The notes under the pieces are model-generated. The model searched no databases. It was not told the DNA's origin and saw nothing but the letters and a program-made list of their open reading frames with translations. Positions 33,201 to 45,200 of a stretch of DNA of 64,000 nt are shown here, in pieces. How positions within the stretch are numbered: position 1 is the stretch's first letter; each line of letters opens with the position of its first letter. Origin of the DNA: Casuarius casuarius (Eukaryota > Chordata > Aves > Casuariiformes > Casuariidae); assembly GCA_003342895.1 (NCBI GenBank), contig PTFA01000197.1, forward strand, positions 991,845-1,055,844. Direction: 5' to 3'. The position numbers and the translations under genes are program-made.

Positions 33201-36200
33201 ACTTGGTGAGATGGAGAAGGTTACAATCTGAATGCATTCTGCATGGTTTTTTTTTTTCCCTTCAGCAGTCCTCCTTGCTTCAGTAATTCACCAGTAGGTT
33301 TTCAATGATTAGACATTTTAACAGGTTGTTACTTTTTTTTAATAAGTAAGTAGATACATCCTGAGAGATCAAGGTGCTTTATCATGCCTATGTCTTACCA
33401 GCAAGAAAGCCATAACAGTGATCTCGCTTCCAAATCTTGAACAGTGACAATTACATTACGACTTGAAGGAAAACACATTCCCTCCCCCATCCCCAAAATA
33501 CCAGCTAGTTATTTTGATCTGAAGACTTTAGGTCTTGCTCACAGATGGGATTATTTAAACTTGCATTTGGACCTCAATGTATGGGCAAGTTGATGCTTCT
33601 TCTGATGCAGGAACTACAACCTGCCATGATGAAGATATAATTAAGATGTTTTCTAGCAGCATGTATAAAATATATATATATATATATGGCTCATGATATG
33701 GGGATGTTCAAACATCTGTAAAATAATGTTGCATATAGGCTATGTCCATATGTTTGACTACTCTTTTTCCAGGTTTGTAAGCATTTAAATACATTCTTCT
33801 GCCAGCTCTTTGTGCAGCTCCCATCAGAAGTAAGAGGGTGCTTTGCATCCAAGAGCAAAATGATAGAATGAGTATCAGGTGGGATTCAGAGAAGACTCTC
33901 AATGTGTATCATTATGTGTTTATGAGGCTGCTTTATATGCTAATTGTTGCATACAAATACATCACAGTTTCATGCAAAATCTGAATAGAGCATTATATAG
34001 CTCCTTTCACAAATGCTGTCATAGCAAAGTGTTTTTAAGCTAATACTGTCCTTCTGGTTTCAAGCACTTTTCATGCTGTGTTTTTGAAGGGGAATTTGAA
34101 AGCATTTTTAAGTAGCATTTTGTAGCATTTGAATGTGTATTTTGTTTTTTGTTTCTTTTTTGGACAAGAGCCATATAGTATTTTAAGTTCTAGTTTCCAT
34201 AGGTTTTCACTATGTATCGGGGAATGTTAATGTTTTGCATGTAACTTGCAGAACATGTCTGGCTTCTCCAGATATCTCACCTGGAATGTGTTGATTTCTA
34301 TATTGCAGGTGACACGACCCGCCAGCGAATCAAATTTAGTGATGACAGAGTGTGCAAGAGTCACCTTCTCAACTGCTGTCCTCATGATGTGCTCTCTGGA
34401 ACTGTATGTAGCTAAATCTTGTGTTTTATTTAGATACAAAAAAAAAGGAGAAATTAAGTTAGATTTGTTCTCTGTAATATCTCTTAACTTTATGGTTTTC
34501 AGGAAATATCTATCTTGACCCTCGTGGTAGTATTCATATGAACTTCTACAAATAACTAATTTATGGTTTATGAAGTTGTGGGTTTTTTGATAGAAAATAC
34601 AGAATATGTAAGACTTAAGGTTTCCTGCATAAAATATGTCATAGCAAAGTGTTTTTAAGCTGGTGCTGTTGTGACTAGCAGAAATACTCTTATAAACTTG
34701 TAAACAAATGCATGGATTATGAAGTTTCTTTCTAAAAGTTTTCATACTCGTATACAGAAGAAGTGATTTTTCTTTCTTCAGAAATAGTTTAATGAAAATG
34801 GTTGAAACTTCAAATAATTATATTTCTAGAAGTTGAGATGTATTGAACATCATAAAGGGATGTTCTTCTAGTGTAGAAGTTTGAGTTACTGTGCCATTTT
34901 CACAAATTTTAAGGCAATTTCAAAATAAATGCCTTCTTGAAAAGTAATGTGAAGTATGATATCCTCATCTTCAGTTCTGATAATTATGAATAAAATTTGC
35001 TTGTTTGACTTAAATTTTTTTATCTGTACTCTGAGTCAGAAATTCCTCCGCCTGAGTATAGCAAACAAAGGGCTTTGACACATGCCAGCAGCTTTGTTGA
35101 TGTGCCCATGCTTTACCATGTGGTGCTCAAAAGGTAATTCCAGGTAGCTTACTCTTGGTGAAAGATAGGTAAGCTACTTGGCATTGATTATGGCATAAGG
35201 ATGTATGCGTAGGTAGTTACTCGAACAATTGATGCATGGTAACTTGTTGTCCAGCAGTGTTTTTCTTCTCTGTCAAAGTCTGGGGGGTATCCTTTTGAGG
35301 TTTTGTTCTCTTTTGTTCTTTTTAATGCTTAGCAAAGTTCCTTTCAACACTTCGTGACATTTGTGGTAGGGAAGAACTCCTTTAATCTGATGTTCCCTGG
35401 TGCTGGAAAATTAACAGTAGAGAGATTTGGTATGATGATACACTGAGTCTAATGTGTCTACCATTCTTAATGCTGCACGTTGGTAACTTTTCTTACTCTG
35501 TAGCATGAGGGAAATGAATACTGGAAAACACATTTTAGAGATTATTTGAAGCATTATTGATTCCTTGTGCCTTATCCTTCCAAAGTGCTAACCTGGCTGG
35601 AGCCTTTAAATGATACATAGAATGATGAAGTTCACTTGAAAAATGAAAACCTGAAATAAGTGGACTTAGTAACTGTCCTCTAATACACTTCCCATGCAGC
35701 TGTGGTTTTAAATTACCTTAAAATCTTGATTGATCGAAGGTCTTGAACACGCACACACATGCACACGTATTTTGTTTCTTTTACTGATTTTGGCACTTGA
35801 CAGACCAACAGGTACAGTCTGCCTATCCTCTAGAGAGTCCCTACAGAGGTAGATNTAACTGTAACAGGTAGACACAGGCAAAAAACAAATAGTAGAGCTG
35901 AACTAGAGAATTTAGCGTTTATTGTAATAACAAAGGTAATGGAATAGAAAAGACTCACTTGTTGAGCTCCTCTTTCCTTGAACTTTTTTGGCTTTGTAAA
36001 TAGCTTTTCCTACTTCTTAAAGATGTTCTACCCTTTTTTGCTTCACATAGCAAAGATTTTTCTCTCTCATCCTAAAAATCAGACTTTTTGAGGTTCATAT
36101 GGTATTTTTGGCATATACAGTTACTGAAAATAATGCATCTTACACACTTCCTTACATAACTGTGCTTTGTGTATCATTGCATGTATAATTTTCTTTTTGA

Positions 36201-39200
36201 ACAATTCTGTTTTACTGTCCAAACAAAATGTAGAAAGGGAAAGAAGAGTGTTCCTCTTACACCATCTGTTATGTTATCCAGTATTTTACTTGTGTGATGA
36301 GGCACTCTGCTTATCATTCCTGCCTCTAACTTGGAGGGAAATATGGGACATAACTCTGTATACTATAGTAACATACAAAGACATTGATCAGAACCTCCAA
36401 AGAGATATTGTTAAAAGTATTGATAGGAAAATGGAGTATTGATAGGAAAATTATGATGTGGCACCTCAACACCTGTAGGTGATAGGGATTGAGTGACTTT
36501 TTAATGAATACAAATCCAGAATCTTATGCTTCTGAAAGAATAAATTCTCTTGGGCCATTTTGTAAGGTTAAATCTCTTTGGATTATCAGGAGGGTACTGG
36601 ACAAGAATTGCGGATTCTTTAAGCTTAACAAGGTAATCTGCCTTATTGTGAATTGTATGTTACTGTTCCCATCAGCAAAGTACAGACTCTTATGCTATTC
36701 CAGTTCACCCACTCTTTCGAAAGCACTCAGGAAAGACATTCATATGTAAGACAAATGAAATGACTCATATGAGTAGACTCTGTTAATTTAGTGATGTTCT
36801 TTTCCTTAGTGGCCAAATACACAAAAACTGAGCCAAGGAAAAGCATACTGATTTCCCTTGACACTAAAATCATGTTCCCCAGACTGCAGCATGTATTGGC
36901 AAAAGTAGTGCGTATATACTTTTCTTAGAATAGAAGATTGGAGAGTTTCTCTCTGTAGTCAAGATTTCTGCATGTGTTACCTGTTTTCTCTTTAGATACA
37001 ATATGTGTTTGTTTATTTCTAAGAATGCTGCATGGAGTCTTTTAGTATTTCTGGATTTCTTGGGAACACTTGCTGATGTTATTTTCCTCATGCTTCTTTG
37101 GTTGGGTTTATCTTTTGGTTAACTTTGGGGAGGGGGGAGAGGAAAAAACATCCATACAAATAAGTAAACATCCGAGTTTTTAGTTTTACTCAAACTTTCC
37201 ATGTCTGGATCAGGAACAGTGCACAGCTTCCTACTTATTCCAGCTTTCTCTTTTATTCCTCTGGGTCTTTCTTCATCAGAGTAGTTTGTTAGCGTAAAGT
37301 TGTCTTTAAGAGAACCCTAAATATTTGACATGCTTTAGGCTGTAAAGCCATAAGTGATAACTATTTTGAAATTAAATCCTTTCTTATCTGCTGGCTGCTG
37401 TTGCCTCCAGAGCAGTTAGTTCTGTATCAGTGTTACCATTTTCTTCTAGTTTTCTAAGTAAAGTCATCTGGTTGTCTGATGAGTTATTACCTATTTAAAT
37501 CAGGAGATGTTTACTTTTTTTAGCATTCCATTTTATTTGGGTACATGTTTTTGTGTGACTAGTTTTCTGTTTTTGTAGATGAGCAGTCAGAGATGTCTCA
37601 ATGCCTGCAGGAGATGCTTTTTGAGTCATTTGTCAGGGGGAGACAGAGTATGGTTTTCTTTATTTGTAATCTGATTTTGAGAGCAATGGAAATGAAAGGC
37701 TCTTTGGAAGATATAGCTAGAATAGTGTGTCCTAAAGACAGAAATTTGAAACAAATTTAAAACAAAGATGATAAAATTATAACATCCTTTTTGGGATCAT
37801 TACATTTCAGATGTATTATGCTTCTTGAATAGCTTTGTACTTGAAATGTGTTCTGAAGATTGTGTGAAGCACATAGTGGAGTAATTGGTAAAATGGCAGA
37901 AACGACTCTGTATTTAAGGTTTTAAAACACTGTCTTTTCAGAACCTGCTTTTGACAATACCTCTCACAAAAGCTCTTTAAAAAAAAAAAATTGGCGTTTT
38001 TCCACATTTCAGTGCTTTGCTTTTCAAGCTTTTGCTTTTTCAAGTTGTTCCCTTGGACGCTGGTTTACATAGGGAAATTCTCCAGAACTTGGCGATTTGA
38101 GAGTTTGTTCATTTCAGGCTGAGACTTTTATAATGACAGAGATTAATAAGACTTTGTAAGTCTTAGCTATTGTTAGTCTTTCTTTAAAGAACACAAAGAA
38201 TCATTTGCCATTTAAAAAGTTAAGACAAAATATTTGAAATAAAAAGTTAACAGTTTCACGCTCTCCTCTTACCATTTTGTCCTTAATAACACCTGATATT
38301 CAGGCACATCTCTTTTGGTCCGTAGTTCTTCAGTTACTTTTCATCAGAATTATAAAAATATTTATTTATATCTGTATATATGACTGTATGATTTATGTAG
38401 TAGTCAGATGACTCCTTTGTAATAGTGTGACCCTAATAAGCCACATTCTTTGGAGGAAAGCAAGATTTATAGGAATGTGTTTTCTTTATCTTCTCATGTA
38501 TGTTTCTAAATGAATAGCTGAGTACTAATGAAAAGGTGGTAAAACTTAAAGCAAGTACTTTAATAAGGTTATAAGTAATAATGCCCTAAGTATTTATAAA
38601 AACCTGCTGGATATCTTTGAAGAGACCCAAAAATTCAACACTTTTGCAGTAATCTAGTTTTCTTATTAGCCTTGATTGTGCTTCCCTGTAGAAAAGAAAA
38701 TTACACAAATATTGCATGTTGTCTTGCAAACCATGATTGAAAACTCCTTTTACTCAGCGGATGAACTTTGTGTATTTGTGGGTAGAGGAGCATCACATTT
38801 TGCATTTTATTCATACAGTCCTCAAAATATGCTCTACTAGCTCAATCTTGCAAATTGCGTGTATCATTAGTTGCTTTTGAATTTGTTGCACTTAGCTTTT
38901 CAGGACTCTTGCTGGCCAGAAGCAAACCGATTGAGACCCTGGTTTACCACCATACTTTACTACGTGATTATCTTTAAGCTTATTAGGGGTGGAGTTCAGC
39001 TCCAGATTGATTTCTAAATTTAGATTTCAGTTGGTGCACTAGTTTTCTAACCTTACACCAGAGTCGATGGGGATGTAGACAGGGGAGTCCAGAGAGAGGT
39101 TCAGTTTACCTGCCACTATATGTCCCCCTCAAGGCGAGCTAGATCCATCTAGGCTGACCGTAATGCCTCAATCTCCTTTAAGAGGAGCTTGGATAGTTTG

Positions 39201-42200
39201 CATATTGGTAGATACCTGCATTTAACTATATATATTTAGGTGGCTTAGTCTGGACATGAGTTCTTCATCAGTTGTCCCAATGGCACTATTTCCATGCTTG
39301 AAACTTAAGTGCTTATGTGATTGTATCCTGTAACACTACAATAAATAAGCATTCTGCTGGAGGGTATCAGCTTTTCAATTTAGGACTGATTCGATCATGT
39401 GAGCTGCTTCAGCCCTCTGCAAATCAAAGTAAATTAGGCTTGCATAAAGGACCTGCATTTGTAGCCTTCAGCCCAGTAGTGATGAACGTTTAAGTGCTCT
39501 GTTTTGACAGCAGGTGATCACATGAATCTGTTGAGATGTGTTCTTAATTTTCTTGATCAACACCAGGAAAGTCAACTGATTCTACTATATTCTATTTTAA
39601 TGGACTCCGCTTACCTAGATGAAGGCCTTTTTAGTATTCTTCAGTATGGTAATCTAACTTCAATGTTACTATGCTGTGTAGTCAGGCTATAAGATCTGAA
39701 TACTATGGAAACACTGAAATATCTTTATTTTAAAAATAGACTAGATTTAAAGTCTTCAGGAGTAAGAGTAGGATTGAGGATAAAGGAAGAGATGTCTTTA
39801 AAGAAATATACTTCTGAAGATGCATGGAATTTTCACTGGTTGGTAAAGACTTTAAAATATCTAAAGCCTTAAACTTTTTTTTTTAGCTTGGCATTTTTTT
39901 TACCTGTTAGTGAAGTCATACAAAAGTTAACCAAGTTAAGATGACTTAAATCGTCAAATTATATGTCATCTCAGGCTTCCCCATCTGAGCCTGTGATACC
40001 TAAAAGATAGGCTTTATGGCATGTCTAGGAATCTGCCAGAAACAGAGTTGTTAGTGCAGATTAAAAGTGAGTTCTGTAATGAAAAAGATCTCGGCGAAGT
40101 GCGTATCAGCAAATTTCTTCACATCCATAGCAAGCCTGTTCTCACTGAGTCGCTAATAGCTGCCTTGGCAGTTTGAAAAAGAGAGAGATTTGGTTCCTGT
40201 AGTACTGAATCTGCAGTGTGAATCTCCCAATCATGTAAAACATCTTAAAAAATAATAAATAAAAAGCCTTAACTTCTCTTGCCAAATGCAGACTGCTTTG
40301 GTAGTTGGCATCGTTTTAGCTAGAAAGAATCTTCTACAGAAACACTGCCCAGAGTGTCTTCTTTCAAAACCTATCAAAGATGCACACTATTTTTAGAAGC
40401 ATTGATAGCGTGTGCTACTGTGTCACACTTGGCTCAACATCAGCCCTCTGCATGTTGAGTAGCTTTGGCTTTTCTATGCTCTTTATGCTGTCCATGTAGA
40501 GTCTAGTCTACTCTCTGGTATCAAATGAATATGTAAAATTATCAAAATAGGAATTTTGCTGTGCCTAGATCCAGATCTTGAAAAGGGACTTCTTAATTTC
40601 ATGTTCCAGAAACAGCAGCATATCTGGTCTAGTTTAGTCTCTGATTCAAAGTTATTAATGCTGGCTACTCTGAGTAGACATTTATTTTTCAGTAAACTCT
40701 TCAGTTTCTATATTGGTTAAGTCCTTGGTCAATTCTTTCTTGTTTATTCTGACTTCATTAAGGTGCTGTTCTTTTTTTTTGCACCTGATTTGATTGAAGC
40801 AGAGCCAAACATCATCAGTAAATTACATTTATGTAGTCTGTATTTCTGTATTAGTGCCAAATGCATTCTGTCCATTTTTGTGGATGGGATGACAGAAATG
40901 CCAACAAAATCACTTCAATATGAGTTTGCTTGGGACAGAAGACTAGCTGTCTAAACCTCAGCTCTGGGAAGTCAAGTAACTTCAATTGTCCATTTAACAC
41001 TTTGAGAAATTTCTCAAAAAAAAAAGTCACAGAAAAGTGGTTGGCAAGTTGTTAATAGCAGGAACTAATTTCTTAAGCAGAGCTCTGTAACAGCAAGAGG
41101 GCTACTGATATCTTGCTTTGCATGTATTTGCACTGGCTGTTTTCTAGACTAAACTTCTGTACTAGCCTTCGCTTATAAGAATTCCCCAAATATATGGATG
41201 TTCCTTGTTTTAATCTTCAGTAGAAGTGCACTAGCTGCAAAAAGCCCCAAAGCCTGGTTTCGGATGTTCAATGACCTTTAGTTATGCACAGCCTGGGGAC
41301 TACTTTGATCTCACCTTTCTTTGTTTGCTTTACCCATCAGGAGCTGTCTGTAAATCACCTTAAGTATCATGCATCTGTTTAAAAGTCACTGCATCAACAG
41401 TGAAAGACAGTTTATCTGCATTCTTTCTAAGCCTTCAGCAGTAGCTTAATGTCTGAACATTAGTCTCCTGCATAGCCATCTCCTGTTTCAAATATGATTG
41501 GTCCTGAAGGGCTGACTGCTAATATGTGTCCTTTGCCTCTGGAGAAGCAAATCTTGGTAGCAAATCACAATTTGGCAATACAGAAAGTGAGAATAATGTC
41601 TCTCATTGTACCTTCCATCCAGTTCCATATATTAGCTCTACTTTGCAGCTAGCTGTATTAACCGAGCTATAATACGAACTGGTCTGTGTTTTTCAAGGTA
41701 CTCAGCAATCCTGATCCAGCGTGGACCTTTGCCAGTAATGAATCACCCCCAAGATGAATTCTCTTTGCCAAATGTTGCATAACTTATACCAACAGAAGTG
41801 CTTTTCAGCCTGATTTTGCATGTAACATGCAAACTTTGGCTTAAGAGTTCTAAACGTGTGNGGGGGGGGTTGTTTTTGTTTGGTTGGTTTTGTATGTTTT
41901 TCTGAATTTGACTCTAATAGAATTTTAAAGTAGAGTGTTTAGTAGTGGTACTTGCAAAGGATCAGCCAAGACAAGACTAGTACAGACTCTGTTAAGGTGC
42001 AGTTCCAATGATACAATTTCTTTAGTAGCAAAACTAATGAAAATTAATTCTTTTTCTCTTATCATATCTACTTGTTCATGCCATGTGAGTATTTGTAAGG
42101 CTACACTCTAAATCTGATCACTGAAATGATCAGGGCCTTAAAAGAAGAGGAAAGCCAAAATTTTCTTTATCCTGATGAGATATTATCTAACATAAATCTA

Positions 42201-45200
42201 CCCTCCCCAGCCCTCCCAAATTTGTAGCTATTATCATTACTGAAGTTATTTAAGGGATATTGAAATGGCATCCTGAGAGTGTAAGCTGTCCTAGCTGCTC
42301 AATTCCACTCTTACGCTGTCCTCGGCATGCTATATTGTCAACGTGGCTGGCTGTTCGTGGGGTTACCTAGCAAGTTGGACAAAGGTACTGATAGTGCTGA
42401 AAAACTGCCTCCTTTTTTTTGTTTGCTAAGTTATGTTTTGCCTAGTAAATTCCCTGATCTTGTTCAACTGCACAGGCAGATGTGCCAGAATAGGGGAGGC
42501 ACAGTGTAGTGATAAAGGGAGAGCAGGACTTCTTTCAGTAGTAATGCTGGCTCAAAGTAATTACTATCCTTTCAGGCTATGCAAGTTGCAGTAAGAAACA
42601 GGAAGAGAAGTTAGATGTACTTACCTATGCAATTAGAACTAGAACGTTTCACTTGAAGGATTAGCCTTGAGTTTCACAATTCAACCTTAAATAACTTGCA
42701 TCAGTGCAAGTGATGAATCAACATAAAGACAAGCTTTTTCCAATTTTAGGAGAATGCTTAAGCACCTAATTTTTAAATAATTTTAAAATGTGCTTCCATA
42801 TTGTTTTGCTTGTACTGAAATAGTTACCTGAAAGAATGTTGTGATTTAAGTAAAGTCAGTGTCTGCTGACTTGGAAAGTAGACGTAGGTAGTACACTGCT
42901 CAGCTTCTAGTTCTTCATGGATTTACCTCACTTAACAAAATAATCAAGGTTCTGTGTAGTAGCTTAAGGAATCTTTCTTTAGACTTGCAAGTGGATGTTC
43001 TCCTGAAAACAGGAAGTTATGGTAGCATTAATAAGCTGAAAAGTATTTAAAGTTTATCAAAAGCTTTAGTTGAAGTTCAAGAAAACCCCAGAAACTTCCA
43101 TATTCCATACTTCTAACGATGGGTTGTCTATCTTTAATACTTAAAATAAGGCACTAACTTCTGTAAAAATCACTTAAATGGGTTTGTTTGAACAACTTAC
43201 TGATGATTTAAGAAGTTGAAAGCAATTAGTGTTTGCTGTCGTACTATATTTGTGAGGCTGGAATAGCTACTTAAATGCAAGTTTCTGGGGTTTTCTTGTT
43301 TTGTTTTTTAAATTTTAGCACTCATTAGGCTCAGACACCAGGTGACTTCTGTAGTTTCTGACTTAATGCTTGTCTTTTATTTATAAAAAAATAATAAGCC
43401 AATTATTTTATTTTTGGTTCTAAAACTGCTATTAAACTCCAAGATAAATTGATTTTCTATCAGAGTTCAACTTTCCTTATGTGCTTTAGATGTCAAGAAA
43501 CAACTTTTCCATAACAGTGACTAGTGCTAACAGTAGTGAATGACAGTAAGCTGTATTCTGTTTTTTAGTAATACTAATAAATAATTTCACTTTCAATGAA
43601 GTATCAAAGTTATACATCAACATCTGATTTTGCAAAGAGGGTGTTTTGTTCTTGTTTAATTTGTTTTTGTTATGATTTTGTTGTTGTATGTTTTATGTTC
43701 TGTCTTGATCACCAAACTAACCTCCAGGGAGCAGATTTCATTAGTATTGCTTATGCTGTATGGTACACAGATTTCAATTTAAAAACAGTAGTTATTACCT
43801 AGTAAGATTCTGGATGCTCAGTGGCATTCTACACAAGATTAAATAGTGATGTAGTCTACTTGTTGTTTAAAGTTCATGCTACCTTCCTGCCCTTTCTAGA
43901 ATCATTTTAGATTAAAAGTCAAGTACCTAGACTTTTTCTTTCCTCATTCATGAACTTTAACACTCAGCTTGTTTTGGTCACCAAAATGTTTTGGAGGGAT
44001 TTAGTTTTTGCTACCTTGTTTCAAATGCTCTAAAATGTTTTAAGCAGCACTTGTAACCAGCCGTGGTTGCAGCTATTTCAGATGGTGATTGTGGCCAGGA
44101 CATTTATATCATAGAATGTACAGATAGTTCAGATTGAGGATTTAACCATTTACTTGCCGATTATCTGCAGGGAGCTTGGTTCTCTTCATTTGTTTTAACT
44201 CAATACAGAATTAGTTCCACTCTAGTCACTTTTTGAACTTTTAGTAAAATACATTTTTGCAGGACTTTAGAGATACTCCATAATGCGAGCAGGTTGCAGC
44301 TGAAATGATAGGATAAACAGTTCCCTCTGTCTCCTTTAGTTCTTTTTTGATTTATGCATGTTCATTAAAGATCTGGTTTTGTCTTAGAGGTTTATTAACA
44401 TGCCCTTTCATTGCCACAAGGGAAATGATTTGCTTTAGATTACTTGACAGCTAAAGAAAATGATGCCAACTTCATTCTTAGTAATACTTCAGTAAAGCTA
44501 AACTACTTTCCATCTGTCTCTTTTCAGAGGATGGACCTTGGAGAATGTCTGAAGGTGCATGACCTGGCATTAAGGGCAGACTATGAAATAGCGTCCAAAG
44601 ATCAAGATTTCTTCTTTGAACTTGATGTACGTATTTTGTCCTAATGGTGGAGAGAAACCATAAATTTTGCATCTTGGTGGATAAACTGAGCAACAAAGTC
44701 ATTTTCAGTACATAAAGAATGTAAATTTTTGGAAAGTTATTTTGTAGATAGAAATAGAGAAAGCCTTGCATAGTTATTTAAATACTTATATGGCTCATGA
44801 TGATTGTATGTATTAAATTTGCATTGGTAGTCATCTCTAGGTAGATCTGTTAAGTCTTCCCCAGAACAAAATATCCTAAACCTGGATGTTGTCATAGTGT
44901 TATCAAACTGCAAGCAAATGCTAATACCATGTATGTTTTGAAGAGAAGCTTTAAGATTCTGTACATATTTGCTGAAGAAAACTGTGTTGCTGTTTTTTTA
45001 ATTGGGGATGACAAATCATGTGTTTCAGTACATGATAGTTTGAATAATAAACTTCTGAAGGAAGGAAGTTAGCTTTCACTAGGGGAAAAAGTGTGGGGGT
45101 TTTGTTATTTTAGGAGAGAGGCTGTTAATATGCCTAACAGCTTAAAATGCTAGCACAAAGAAGTTAACAGTATTGCATATATTGGCTGGGGTAGTTGAAC

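Larger units (their letters stand above)
23843..34308 (+). other. LUC7L2: LUC7L2 intron 1, 10.5 kb
   Basis: GC-rich to about 24280, then AT-rich. It contains an A21 run at 31397-31417, an (AT)n run near 33667-33686, a candidate microexon at 32594-32626 and the left copy of a 25-bp direct repeat at 34017-34041. Single N at 28391. No other gene was recognised on either strand. Confidence 0.8.
34404..44527 (+). other. LUC7L2: LUC7L2 intron 2, 10.1 kb
   Basis: AT-rich intron. It holds the right copy of the 25-bp direct repeat, a candidate cassette exon at 35040-35133 and a short 19-bp tandem duplication at 36417-36451. Single Ns at 35855 and 41861 (the latter before a G9 run). Small reading frames on both strands lack coding character. 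Confidence 0.8.

Noticed and set aside
34246..34518. 90-codon frame over LUC7L2 exon 2 in a different phase
   Set aside because: A shadow of exon 2; the true phase-1 reading gives the conserved zinc-finger sequence.
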